Of a stretch of 64,000 nt of DNA, positions 8,998 through 16,884 are shown one piece after another. Each line of letters begins with the position of its first letter. Within the stretch, counting starts at the first letter, position 1. Position numbers and translations under genes: made by a program. This stretch comes from Verrucomicrobiales bacterium (GTDB lineage Bacteria > Verrucomicrobiota > Verrucomicrobiia > Verrucomicrobiales > DEV007): positions 62,001 to 126,000 of the forward strand of contig JARGPI010000019.1 in assembly GCA_029213005.1 (NCBI GenBank). The letters are read 5' to 3'. The notes beneath the pieces were generated by a model, which was not told the DNA's origin, searched no databases, and saw only the letters and a list, made by a program, of their open reading frames with translations.

Positions 8998-9471
8998 CTA
9001 GTCCTCCTCGGGAAAAAGATCAATGTCAGGTAAAAGGGACCCGGCCCGCTGGTCGAGCCAGTCCTGCAGAATTTCGGCGGCTGCGACCTGATCGAGAATT
9101 CCTTTGACCTCTTTTTCTTTCTTTCCGGCCTGCTGAAGTTTTTCACGGGCGGTTCGAGTGGTTCGCAACTCGTCGACTTCGTGAATGGGAAAGTTTTCGC
9201 CGAGTTCTTTCCTCAGCTTTACGACAAATTTGGCCACTTCCTTCGACATCGTGCTTTCGCTCCCGTCGGAATGGAGCGGCAGACCGATCACGATATCTTT
9301 GATGCCGCGCTCTTTGACAATTTGATGGATGACCTGAGCAGGATTGTCCTCGCTTTTGCCGGAAATCGTCTGGAAAGGATGAGCCAGCATCCCGATATCA
9401 TCACTGGTTGCCAGTCCGATCCGGACGGTGCCGTAATCGATCCCGAGCGCTTTGACCCATTCCTCAGCCAT
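8998..9471 (-). CDS. ruvX: Putative pre-16S rRNA nuclease / Holliday junction resolvase-like RuvX (YqgF)
   Basis: The 157-aa product has the RNase H-fold start ALGIDYGTVRIGLA with catalytic D12, the VIGLPLHSDGSES block, DELRTT in place of the usual DERLTT, and the final acidic motif DQVAAAEILQDWL. Family length is normal. YqgF proteins process the 5' end of 16S rRNA in E. coli. The gene is three bases downstream of manC and 12 bases before the dehydrogenase gene, inside a minus-strand operon. Confidence 0.92.
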   Translation of the reverse strand: MAEEWVKALGIDYGTVRIGLATSDDIGMLAHPFQTISGKSEDNPAQVIHQIVKERGIKDIVIGLPLHSDGSESTMSKEVAKFVVKLRKELGENFPIHEVDELRTTRTAREKLQQAGKKEKEVKGILDQVAAAEILQDWLDQRAGSLLPDIDLFPEED

Positions 9472-9474
9472 TTC

Positions 9475-10551
9475 TCAGGTTAACTCTTCGGGCAACTGGT
9501 CGACCAGTTTTTTGATGTCATCAGCTTTGTCGCGTGACGCTACGAGAATGGAATCTTCGGTTTCAACCACGATGAGATCCTCAACTCCGAGGAGGGCAAT
9601 CCTTTTTCCGCCCACCGATAGACCGATGTTGTTTGCGGAGTCAATCGAAGTAACCTCACCTCGGATTGCGTTCCCGGAATCGTCTTGAGGAAAATATTTG
9701 GCAACCGAAGGCCAACCGCCAACATCATCCCAGCCGACGTCGGCTTCGATGTTAAGAATTTGTGAGGCATTCTCCATCAGGGCATAATCGATCGAGATCT
9801 TGGTAAGTGATTCAAAGTGATCTTTTACAAATTGATTGAAGTCCTCCGCGGCGGCGATGTCATCGACGAATTTATCCAGCTCGGGGCAATGCTCGGAGAG
9901 CTCACTTTTCAAGGTGGCGAGAGACCAGATAAAAATGCCGGCGTTCCAGGAAAAATTTCCCGCAGCGAGGTATTCGGCGGCCACTTCGGGACTGGGCTTC
10001 TCACGGAAACATTCCACCTTCACAATGGGATGATTGATCTCCGGGTTATCAATCTGGACCTCGGCTCCGCGCTCGATATAGCCGTATCCCGGACAGGCCC
10101 AGTCGGGTTTGATGCCCAGGGTAACAATACTCTTCGTCGAAGCGGCGGCAGCGCAGGCTGACTTGAGGATTGATTGAAATCCTGCGGTGTCGACCACGAG
10201 TTGGTCAGCGGGAAGAACCATCATCACCGCCTCCGGGTCACGGGCTGCGACCCAACCTGCGGCGAGGGCGACAGCGGGACCGGTATCTCTCCGCGCCGGT
10301 TCGGCGACGATATTTTCGCGGGGAAGATCGGGAAGCGCTTGCTGAATGCCCGGCACTTGCGCCTCGTTGGTTAATACGATGATATTTTCGGTGGGAACCA
10401 GCCCTTTGAGACGATTGACGGTTTTCTCGATCAGCGTCTCGTCATCGAAAAGTTTCAGGAGCTGCTTCGGTGTTTCGTTGCGGCTCAGGGGCCAGAAGCG
10501 GGTTCCGCTGCCTCCGGCGAGGATCAGGGCAAAAGTTTGGTGAGTCGACAT
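9475..10551 (-). CDS. manC: Mannose-1-phosphate guanylyltransferase
   Basis: The 358-aa product has the nucleotidyltransferase signature LILAGGSGTRFWPLSR followed by TPKQLLKL, the AEPARRDTGPAVALAA block (usually EPxxRNTAPAI), FIW after WNAGI, and a C-terminal DDVGGW motif. It makes GDP-mannose from mannose-1-phosphate and GTP. It lacks the C-terminal isomerase domain of bifunctional ManC/AlgA, so it is the short, single-function type. As first gene of the minus-strand operon it probably shares a promoter region with the divergent gene at 10561. Confidence 0.92.
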   Translation of the reverse strand: MSTHQTFALILAGGSGTRFWPLSRNETPKQLLKLFDDETLIEKTVNRLKGLVPTENIIVLTNEAQVPGIQQALPDLPRENIVAEPARRDTGPAVALAAGWVAARDPEAVMMVLPADQLVVDTAGFQSILKSACAAAASTKSIVTLGIKPDWACPGYGYIERGAEVQIDNPEINHPIVKVECFREKPSPEVAAEYLAAGNFSWNAGIFIWSLATLKSELSEHCPELDKFVDDIAAAEDFNQFVKDHFESLTKISIDYALMENASQILNIEADVGWDDVGGWPSVAKYFPQDDSGNAIRGEVTSIDSANNIGLSVGGKRIALLGVEDLIVVETEDSILVASRDKADDIKKLVDQLPEELT

Positions 10552-10560
10552 CTTCGGGCA

Positions 10561-11499
10561 ATGAATCCCTCATCTCCCAAAAAACTAGTGTTTTTATGGA
10601 AAATCCGGCTACTTTTTGCCGAGATGGTGAAGCGCAAGCAGGGAGATGTCGGCTCGCTTCCGGAGAAGAAAGCCGGGCCCGTTAGATTTCTGAACTACAT
10701 CAGTTTTCCGGCTCTTGATGCACCTCTCGTGGCTGGCTTGTGGTGGCTGCTTTTCACGACCGCTTTCGGAGGTGAAATTCATTGGGCCACCTGGAGTGCT
10801 CTGGTATCCGGTGTCTGGGCGATCTATCTTTGTGATCGAATTTTTGATAGTGCCGATTTTTTGGATCATGCTCCGCCGAGGAAACGGTTTGCTGCCGAGC
10901 GTCGTCGCATGTTTGTGGGGCTGCTGCCTTTTCCAGTGTTAACAGCGGTCGTTTCGGCGGTCTTTCTGCCGATCGAGATCTGGAAGCAGGCACCGGTCGT
11001 TGGCTTTATTACTATTCTATACTTTATCGCCTATCGCTGGCGGACCGGAGCCAAATACATTCCTTTGAAAGAATTATTAATCGGCCTCTGTTTCTCTGCC
11101 GGTGTTGGTATTCCTTTCGCCTATCCGCCCGATCCCGTAAGATTGAGTGCTCTCGTTCTATTTGGAGTGCTTTGTGTTGTTAACTGCCTGTTAATCTCGC
11201 GAGCGGAGTCGGACTTTGATCGAAAGTTTGATGCGTCTGCGTGGTTTGCGGAAGCGGGCCGATACTTTCCATTCCGTCCGATACTGGCTCTGACCGGGGT
11301 GGGAGTGGTGGTTCTCCAAAACCTGTCCCTACCGGTTTCGATAGGAATCAGCCTGTTGCTGACGTCGGTTTGTCTCTGGTTGATCAGTTTGCTGGATCCG
11401 GAAAAGAGCGCACTCGATATTCAACCGCTCTGCGATGCAGCAGTTTGGCTCCCCGCCGTAGTGGGGTTACTGGCGGAGAGCCTGCCGTGGATTTTTTGA
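10561..11499 (+). CDS. Polytopic membrane protein, possibly UbiA-like prenyltransferase
   Basis: About 312 aa from ATG 10561; a TTG at 10537 would extend it over the manC start and is less likely. About eight hydrophobic segments follow a basic N-terminus. The segment LCDRIFDSADFLD after the second helix has Asp residues spaced like the first prenyl-diphosphate motif of UbiA proteins (N/D-x-x-x-D), and ISRAESDFDRKFDAS could be the second. Similarity is distant and this is inference. It is divergent from manC and convergent with the superoxide dismutase, four bases apart at their stops. Confidence 0.7.
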   Translation: MNPSSPKKLVFLWKIRLLFAEMVKRKQGDVGSLPEKKAGPVRFLNYISFPALDAPLVAGLWWLLFTTAFGGEIHWATWSALVSGVWAIYLCDRIFDSADFLDHAPPRKRFAAERRRMFVGLLPFPVLTAVVSAVFLPIEIWKQAPVVGFITILYFIAYRWRTGAKYIPLKELLIGLCFSAGVGIPFAYPPDPVRLSALVLFGVLCVVNCLLISRAESDFDRKFDASAWFAEAGRYFPFRPILALTGVGVVVLQNLSLPVSIGISLLLTSVCLWLISLLDPEKSALDIQPLCDAAVWLPAVVGLLAESLPWIF

Positions 11500-11503
11500 C
11501 GGA

Positions 11504-12247
11504 CTATTTATCCGGATTTCGAAGTCCGATGACTCCATAACCTATCCGGCTACCAGCTCCTCCGGTTGGTTGTTCCCCGGTATCCGCTTTCTCGTGGACA
11601 ATGATGGCCCGGCCCAATATTGAGTCTTCGCCATGCAGAGTCAGGTTTTCGACCGTCATCGTTTTGGAAGCGTTACCGTTTTCATCGCTCTGGATGTTGC
11701 CGAGGTCTCCGGTGTGACGCCCGTTGTTCTCGCCTTTGGCAGAATTCATCTTCCCAAGCGGGATACTGTCTTCCTTCACCTGATTGTCAGACCGGTCGGC
11801 ATCGGCTTTTTCAGTGGGCTTTTCTTTCGCATTCATTTTCCCGAGCGGGATGGAATCGGCTGGTACCTTCCCTTCGGCCCGCTCCTCCGAATTCTGCTCT
11901 CCGAGGGGTAAACCGTGGGGGTTTCCTGCGGGATTAAAATGGCCTCCGGCGCTTTTACCGTCAAGTGTGGTGAGATCGCCAAATTGGTGGATATGGAATG
12001 CATTTTCCGAGTTTTCTGTCAAGCCGGTGAAGTTGGCTTTGACCTTAACTTGCCCATTTTCCAGTTGGGTGAAATGCACGGTTCCGCTAACCGTGTTTCC
12101 GCGAGTCGGGAAAATAACCGCGACCATTTCTTTATCGGTTTTCGCAGTGGGATCTTTGTCTTTCTCTACTTCGCTCGTGATACCTTTCGGGGAGCTACAG
12201 AATCCCAGAATGGCTACGACGCAGGCGGTAATATACATTGTCTTCAT
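11504..12247 (-). CDS. sodC: Cu/Zn superoxide dismutase with expanded metal loop
   Basis: The 247-aa product has a signal peptide (about residues 1-25) and all copper and zinc ligands: H85, H87, H103, H111, H178, D181 and H218. Between H111 and H178 there are 67 residues instead of about nine; the extra part repeats a PLG-x-x-N unit three times (HGLPLGEQN, SIPLGKMN, SIPLGKMN) in a charged linker. The two cysteines of the usual intramolecular disulfide are both missing: FGDLTTLDGKSAGG has none, and the C-terminal ACG is GYG. It likely dismutates superoxide in the periplasm. A paired palindromic element lies 22-60 bases upstream of the start. Confidence 0.9.
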   Translation of the reverse strand: MKTMYITACVVAILGFCSSPKGITSEVEKDKDPTAKTDKEMVAVIFPTRGNTVSGTVHFTQLENGQVKVKANFTGLTENSENAFHIHQFGDLTTLDGKSAGGHFNPAGNPHGLPLGEQNSEERAEGKVPADSIPLGKMNAKEKPTEKADADRSDNQVKEDSIPLGKMNSAKGENNGRHTGDLGNIQSDENGNASKTMTVENLTLHGEDSILGRAIIVHEKADTGEQPTGGAGSRIGYGVIGLRNPDK

Positions 12248-12268
12248 AGTTTCAGTTTATAGGGGTGG

Positions 12269-12307
12269 ACTGTACAGGGTACAATGTTGGACTGTACCCT
12301 GTACAAT
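12269..12307. promoter_or_regulatory. Paired palindromic element A (two 17-bp dyads, 22 bp apart)
   Basis: ACTGTACAGGGTACAAT at 12269-12285 and ACTGTACCCTGTACAAT at 12291-12307 each contain TGTAC-N3-GTACA. Their starts are exactly 22 bases apart with a 5-base spacer. The same architecture recurs at 25018 and 45667. Here it lies between the BON-domain gene and sodC, 22 bases upstream of the sodC start, a position fit for an operator. An RNA hairpin role cannot be excluded. Confidence 0.75.
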
Positions 12308-12320
12308 CGGGTTGTTTGGT

Positions 12321-13565
12321 TCAGTTTTTTGGAGTGGTATCGGAATCCCAGTCGACTCGAAGTTTGCTTTTGACCTCACGGATTCCTGAAGCGTTTGACG
12401 CAAGATTTACGGCGTGTCGGCGTTGATAAGTGGAGTTCACCATTCCTTCGAGGGTTACAACATTATTTTCCACTTTCGCGGAAACGTCGGTGCCTCCAAG
12501 CAGGGCGTTTGCTTGCAGAGTGCGGTTCAGTCGGTTTTCGATGTCTGCGTCTGAACGACCCTCTTGATTAGCGATTGTCAGAAAGCTGTACACTTGACCG
12601 GCTCCGGGAAGATTCCCGGCGTTGGACTCGGCAGCGGCTTTGGCTCCAATATTATCAACCGATCCGACGAGGGTGATATCGCTATCAAGCACTTTGATTT
12701 CTATATCAGACTTATGGAGGCGGTTATCCTGGTGAAAGGCGTCGGTTAGAGATGTTTTCAATTCCTCGTCGGTTCGGAAAAGGGGTTTGTGAGGGCGATG
12801 CATCTTCGGTCTCAGACCCGGAGATACGGTAAGTTTTTCGGCGTTCACTTCCATGATCCCATAGGCCCGGGCCAACTCGATCAGTTGGCTTCTTTCGGCA
12901 TAGGAATCCACGGCGCCATATAGGCTGACAACGCCGTCCTCGACGGTCATCTTAACCAGTTCGCTGTCGATCCAGGGATTGCTTCCAAGTCGCAGAGCGA
13001 TGTTCTGGGTGATTTCCTTGTCGTCGGGCAGAGTCAGAGGCATGACCCGGAGAAGATTAACGACGCTGCGCACCCCTGCCACGGAGGAGGCCATCTTTTC
13101 AGCCTGCCGTTTCATCGTGTAGGTGGAGATTGACCCATTGAGAGTCACCACTCCGTCATTGATTCGATATTCGATCGCTTTGTCTTCATTCGCTTTGTGC
13201 AGGGTGAAGACATCGTCGAGTTGTTTCTGAATCGTGTCGTCGTCTTTCTCTACTTCCCGAACGGTCATCTCGTTCACGATTGCCCGGACTCCGCGAATCG
13301 TTGCGGCGGTTTCGGCTGCGAGGTTTTTCACGGGGAGACTGTCGACTTCGCCGGAAAGCTTCAGAACGCCGTCTTCAACGTCCAGCTCCGGTTCGGTATC
13401 GGAGGTTGGAGGAAAGTCTTTCAGTGCGGTTTTGACACTTTCAAGGATTTTTGAATCGTCTATTGGTTCAGTCTCTGCGTGGATAGCGGAGACAGCCAGA
13501 GCACACGTTATTGCCGCTATAAGAAATCTGGTTCCGTTCTTTATATACATTTTCCGGTTCATCAT
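12321..13565 (-). CDS. Secreted protein with five BON domains
   Basis: The 414-aa product has a signal peptide (about residues 1-30, ending SAIHAE) and then five repeats of the BON fold, roughly 38-106, 108-178, 184-250, 265-335 and 338-407. Each has the VEDGVVxLxGxVDS-type turn and a hydrophobic end. BON domains (as in OsmY) bind phospholipid and maintain the envelope under stress. Most OsmY-like proteins have two copies; five is long but known. Start could be either of two adjacent ATGs at 13565 and 13562. It lies 14 bases from the paired palindromic element on its 3' side. Confidence 0.88.
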   Translation of the reverse strand: MMNRKMYIKNGTRFLIAAITCALAVSAIHAETEPIDDSKILESVKTALKDFPPTSDTEPELDVEDGVLKLSGEVDSLPVKNLAAETAATIRGVRAIVNEMTVREVEKDDDTIQKQLDDVFTLHKANEDKAIEYRINDGVVTLNGSISTYTMKRQAEKMASSVAGVRSVVNLLRVMPLTLPDDKEITQNIALRLGSNPWIDSELVKMTVEDGVVSLYGAVDSYAERSQLIELARAYGIMEVNAEKLTVSPGLRPKMHRPHKPLFRTDEELKTSLTDAFHQDNRLHKSDIEIKVLDSDITLVGSVDNIGAKAAAESNAGNLPGAGQVYSFLTIANQEGRSDADIENRLNRTLQANALLGGTDVSAKVENNVVTLEGMVNSTYQRRHAVNLASNASGIREVKSKLRVDWDSDTTPKN

Positions 13566-13766
13566 GAGTCCTCCTGAACTGCAGGTGAAGTGCCAGAGGG
13601 GTGTGAATTGCCGTGAGTCGCGGTATCATCGTGGCTGGGGCGTGTGAGATAGAATCTGTGTCAGTTGGATTCATGCACTTTGCTTCGGCGATGATTGCGT
13701 CCTGCAAACCGGATGACCATTTCTTTCGACTCTGCTTTTGACGAAAGTTCGTAACGTTTGAGTAGT

Positions 13767-13796
13767 TGGAATCGGGTCTTTTCAAACCGGATTCCA
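13767..13796 (+). promoter_or_regulatory. Hairpin with T-rich tail in the gdhA leader
   Basis: TGGAATCGGG (13767-13776) pairs with CCGGATTCCA (13787-13796), nine of ten bases, around a 10-base loop, followed by TTTTAT. It ends 18 bases before the gdhA ATG at 13815. It could be a leader attenuator, an intrinsic terminator of an upstream transcript, or block initiation. No upstream plus-strand gene exists for a plain terminator. Confidence 0.5.
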
Positions 13797-13814
13797 TTTT
13801 ATACGCTTTATTTT

Positions 13815-15164
13815 ATGAGTACCCTATGCACCGACCTCGATACTTTTATGTCTGGATTAGAAAAACGAAATCCCGGACAACCTGAATTTCATGCCGCAGT
13901 AAAGGAAGTGGCTGCTGATGTGCTTCCGTTCATGGAGGGCAAAAAAGAGTATAAAAACGAATGCCTGATGGAGCGCTTGACTGAGCCCGACCGGGTGATT
14001 TCGTGGCGGGTTTCATGGAAAGACGATCAAGGGAATGTGAGAGCCGACCGTGCGTGGCGGGTGCAATTTTCCAATGCGATCGGCCCTTACAAAGGTGGGC
14101 TCCGCTTTCATTCTTCGGTGACTAAAAGTGTTCTGAAGTTTCTCGGTTTTGAACAGATTTTTAAAAACAGTCTGACCGGTTTACCGATGGGGGGCGCTAA
14201 AGGTGGCTCCAATTTCAACCCGAAAGGTAAGAGTGATGACGAGGTGATGCGGTTCTGTCAGTCGATGATGACAGAAATGCATCGGTATATCGGACCGGAG
14301 ACAGATGTCCCTGCCGGAGACATTGGCGTGGGCGCCCGCGAGATCGGTTATTTATTCGGTCAATATAAAAGGATGGCCAATCAGTTTAACGGAGCGTTGA
14401 CTGGTAAAGGTCTGTCATTTGGTGGCAGCGCGGGACGGACGGAGGCAACCGGTCATGGAGTGGTCTACTTCATGCGGGAGATGATGCGGGATTGTGATGA
14501 CGATCTCGAGGGCAAAACAGCTTTGGTATCCGGTTCCGGAAATGTCGCTCTCTATTGCATCGAAAAGTTGATCACTCAGGGAGCGAAGCCGGTAACCGCG
14601 AGTGATAGCAGTGGTTTTATCTATGATAAAGAGGGAATCACCCGGGATAAGCTGGAGTGGTTGATCGATTTGAAGGAAAACCGTCGTGGGCGAATCAAGG
14701 AATACAGCGAGGAATTCGGCTGTGAATACTATCCTGACAAAACTCCGTGGCAGATTCCGGGCGATCTTGCTTTTCCCTGTGCGACCCAGAATGAATTACT
14801 TGGTGACGATGCCAAAGCTCTTGTGAAAAACGGGCTCATCGCCCTGGCCGAAGGGGCGAACATGCCCTGCACCGCGGACGCGCAACACATCCTGCGTAGC
14901 GAAGTGCTGTATGCTCCGGGGAAGGCTTCGAATGCCGGCGGGGTTGCGGTTTCCGGCCTGGAACAAAGTCAAAACGCTCAGCATTCTTCCTGGTCGAGGG
15001 AAGAGGTGGATGAGAGACTGAAAAAGATCATGACCAATATTCATGACAAATGTGCCGAGTATGGTCGGGATGGTCACGGAACCAAAATCGATTACGCCAG
15101 AGGCGCCAACATCGGGGGTTTTGTCAAAGTGGCGGATGCCCTTTTGAAATGTGGCGTGGTGTAG
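13815..15164 (+). CDS. gdhA: NADP-specific glutamate dehydrogenase
   Basis: From ATG 13815 the product is 449 aa, the normal length of hexameric small-form glutamate dehydrogenase; an upstream ATG-less extension to 13758 is not family-like. Motifs are KGGLRFH, LPMGGAKGGSNF (catalytic lysine region), GDIGVGAREIGYLFG and the nucleotide-binding SGSGNVALYCIEKL. It aminates 2-oxoglutarate with ammonia and NADPH, so it links nitrogen and carbon metabolism. No clear Shine-Dalgarno precedes it; a hairpin with a T-rich tail does. It stands alone between divergent and convergent minus-strand genes. Confidence 0.95.
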   Translation: MSTLCTDLDTFMSGLEKRNPGQPEFHAAVKEVAADVLPFMEGKKEYKNECLMERLTEPDRVISWRVSWKDDQGNVRADRAWRVQFSNAIGPYKGGLRFHSSVTKSVLKFLGFEQIFKNSLTGLPMGGAKGGSNFNPKGKSDDEVMRFCQSMMTEMHRYIGPETDVPAGDIGVGAREIGYLFGQYKRMANQFNGALTGKGLSFGGSAGRTEATGHGVVYFMREMMRDCDDDLEGKTALVSGSGNVALYCIEKLITQGAKPVTASDSSGFIYDKEGITRDKLEWLIDLKENRRGRIKEYSEEFGCEYYPDKTPWQIPGDLAFPCATQNELLGDDAKALVKNGLIALAEGANMPCTADAQHILRSEVLYAPGKASNAGGVAVSGLEQSQNAQHSSWSREEVDERLKKIMTNIHDKCAEYGRDGHGTKIDYARGANIGGFVKVADALLKCGVV

Positions 15165-15175
15165 TGGCGTTTTCT

Positions 15176-16045
15176 CTATAGTTCAGCCGGATCTCCAAAC
15201 GCTCCGGACTGGAATTCGGCATAGGCTTCCTCGATTTCGGCAGTGCTGTTCATTACGAAGGGGCCCTGCCCGACGATAGGCTCATCGATCGGTTCTCCGC
15301 TCATCACGAGTATTTGGGAGTCGCCGATTGCTTGTAGGCTGACGGATTCTCCATGTCGGGATAATTGAGCCAGATCACCCTCTCTGGTGGTTTGGTCGTC
15401 GATTTCGATGGTTCCACTCAAGATGAGCAGAGCCGTGGTGTGACCTTCGGGAATGGGAAGCTCCGCAGTATTTCCTGTGCTCAATTTCAGATCCCACAGG
15501 TTGATCGGGGTAAAGGTTCTGGCGATGCCGCGGGTATCTCCAAATTGCCCTGCGATAATCCGGGTAGTTCCCGCTTCGTCGGGAAGTTCGACTTCAGGTA
15601 TATCGTTTTTGAGCAGGGTTTGGTAACCGGCCGGGGCTGATTTGTCCTCGGCCCTGAGGTTGACCCACAGTTGGACCATTTGAAGGGTTCCGCCGTTTCG
15701 AGTGAAGTCCGCTGAATGAAATTCTTCGTGGAGGATTCCGTTTCCGGCTGTCATCCACTGGACATCTCCGGCGCCGATTTTGCCGCCGCCTCCACTGGAG
15801 TCGCGATGTTCCAATTCGCCTTGGTAAGCGACCGTAACGGTTTCGAAACCTTTGTGGGGATGGGCGCCGACACCCCGCTTCCCGCCTCCCGGAGGAAAGT
15901 CGTGGGGAGCGGCGTAGTCGAGCAGCAGGAACGGGCTCAATTCCCGTCCAAGCCCATTGTAGTCGAAGACAGATCGGACGGGGAATCCGTTGCCGACCCA
16001 GTGCATCCCTGAACTTCGATGGATTTTGATCAGTTCCTTTTTCAT
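15176..16045 (-). CDS. Pirin family protein
   Basis: Starting at ATG 16045 gives 289 aa, matching the family start (MKKELIKIH); the longer reading from 16153 overlaps the next gene and adds no known domain. Pirin cupin signatures are present: HPHKGFETVTV with metal-binding histidines, GDVQWMTAGNGILHEE, and PFVMNS near the C-terminus. Pirins are cupin proteins, some with quercetin dioxygenase activity; the substrate is unknown. It lies 13 bases downstream of the YcaC-like gene and is likely co-transcribed with it. Confidence 0.9.
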   Translation of the reverse strand: MKKELIKIHRSSGMHWVGNGFPVRSVFDYNGLGRELSPFLLLDYAAPHDFPPGGGKRGVGAHPHKGFETVTVAYQGELEHRDSSGGGGKIGAGDVQWMTAGNGILHEEFHSADFTRNGGTLQMVQLWVNLRAEDKSAPAGYQTLLKNDIPEVELPDEAGTTRIIAGQFGDTRGIARTFTPINLWDLKLSTGNTAELPIPEGHTTALLILSGTIEIDDQTTREGDLAQLSRHGESVSLQAIGDSQILVMSGEPIDEPIVGQGPFVMNSTAEIEEAYAEFQSGAFGDPAEL

Positions 16046-16058
16046 ATAGTGAGTTGGT

Positions 16059-16691
16059 TTATTTTTTTGAAGCCTGTCCTGCCATGTAGCTGGTAATGAG
16101 GCATCGGTAGGAGGGGAGATGGTTGGAAAAGAGGGCGCCGAGACCTTCGACATCGTTTCGCCAGTCGCGGTGGAGTTCGCAGGCTGCGCCGAACCAGCTC
16201 ATCAACTGAGCTCCGGCCGCTTCCATTCTCGACCAGGCGGCTTCGCGAGTGGTTTGGTTGAAGGTGCCGGATGCATCGGTGATGATAAAGACTTCGTAGC
16301 CTTCCTCCAATGCCGATAAGGCCGGAAACGCCACGCAGACCTCGGTAACCACTCCTGCGATGATGAGTTGTTTTTTGCCGGTGGCTTTTACGGCGTTCAC
16401 AAAATCCTCGTTGTCCCAGGCGTTGATCTGACCGGGACGGGCAATATACGGGGCATCGGGAAAAAGGTCTTTCAGCTCGGGGACGAGAGGGCCGTTCGGT
16501 CCGTCTTCGAAACTGGTGGTGAGAATGGTCGGCAGATTAAAGTATTTCGCTGCGTCAGCGAGGGCCAGCACGTTGTTCTTAAACTCATCCGGGGTGAAGT
16601 CTCCCACGATATTGGTGAGGCCGGATTGATGATCGACGAGGAGAACGGCGGCGTTGTCTTTGTCGAGGCGGTTGTATTGATATGAACTCAT
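16059..16691 (-). CDS. Isochorismatase-family hydrolase, YcaC-like
   Basis: The 210-aa product has VLLVDHQSGL with the catalytic Asp, the central lysine region, and GVVTEVCVAFPALSALEEGY with the nucleophilic cysteine, the pattern of YcaC-type cysteine hydrolases. The C-terminal LISYM-like segment is also typical of this family, and length is normal. The substrate of YcaC proteins is unknown. Together with pirin it forms a two-gene minus-strand unit, a neighbourhood often seen with redox or quorum-quenching functions, but this context does not prove one. Confidence 0.9.
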   Translation of the reverse strand: MSSYQYNRLDKDNAAVLLVDHQSGLTNIVGDFTPDEFKNNVLALADAAKYFNLPTILTTSFEDGPNGPLVPELKDLFPDAPYIARPGQINAWDNEDFVNAVKATGKKQLIIAGVVTEVCVAFPALSALEEGYEVFIITDASGTFNQTTREAAWSRMEAAGAQLMSWFGAACELHRDWRNDVEGLGALFSNHLPSYRCLITSYMAGQASKK

Positions 16692-16823
16692 TCGGTATTT
16701 TCAGTGTTAGTTGTATCGATTCATTCGATACCTGATCATACCGCTTCCGCTCGTAACGACTAATGCTCAGTCGTTTGCCTGGCTATGCCGATTCGTTATG
16801 CTTACACCGTTCCGTCCGGGCAC

Positions 16824-16847
16824 AAAAAAACACCGGTCAAACCGGTG
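16824..16847 (-). terminator. Intrinsic terminator of clpX
   Basis: CACCGGT (16831-16837) and ACCGGTG (16841-16847) form a 7-bp stem with a 3-base loop. Read on the minus strand, it is followed by seven T (A run at 16824-16830). It lies 37 bases after the clpX stop. Confidence 0.9.
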
Positions 16848-16884
16848 TCTTTCTGATTGTAACTTGTTATGCGGAAGCGGGCGA

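Noticed and set aside
12269..12307. LexA box interpretation of the paired dyads
   Set aside because: The outer triplets read CTG-N9-CAG, one base shorter than the E. coli LexA spacing, and sodC and the helicase are not typical SOS genes.
11784..12389. Plus-strand ORF antisense to sodC
   Set aside because: It runs through the ligand-bearing SOD frame and the intergenic dyads and has no family features.
16059..16153. Longer pirin reading from 16153
   Set aside because: It overlaps the YcaC-like gene in the same strand and adds residues not found in the family.
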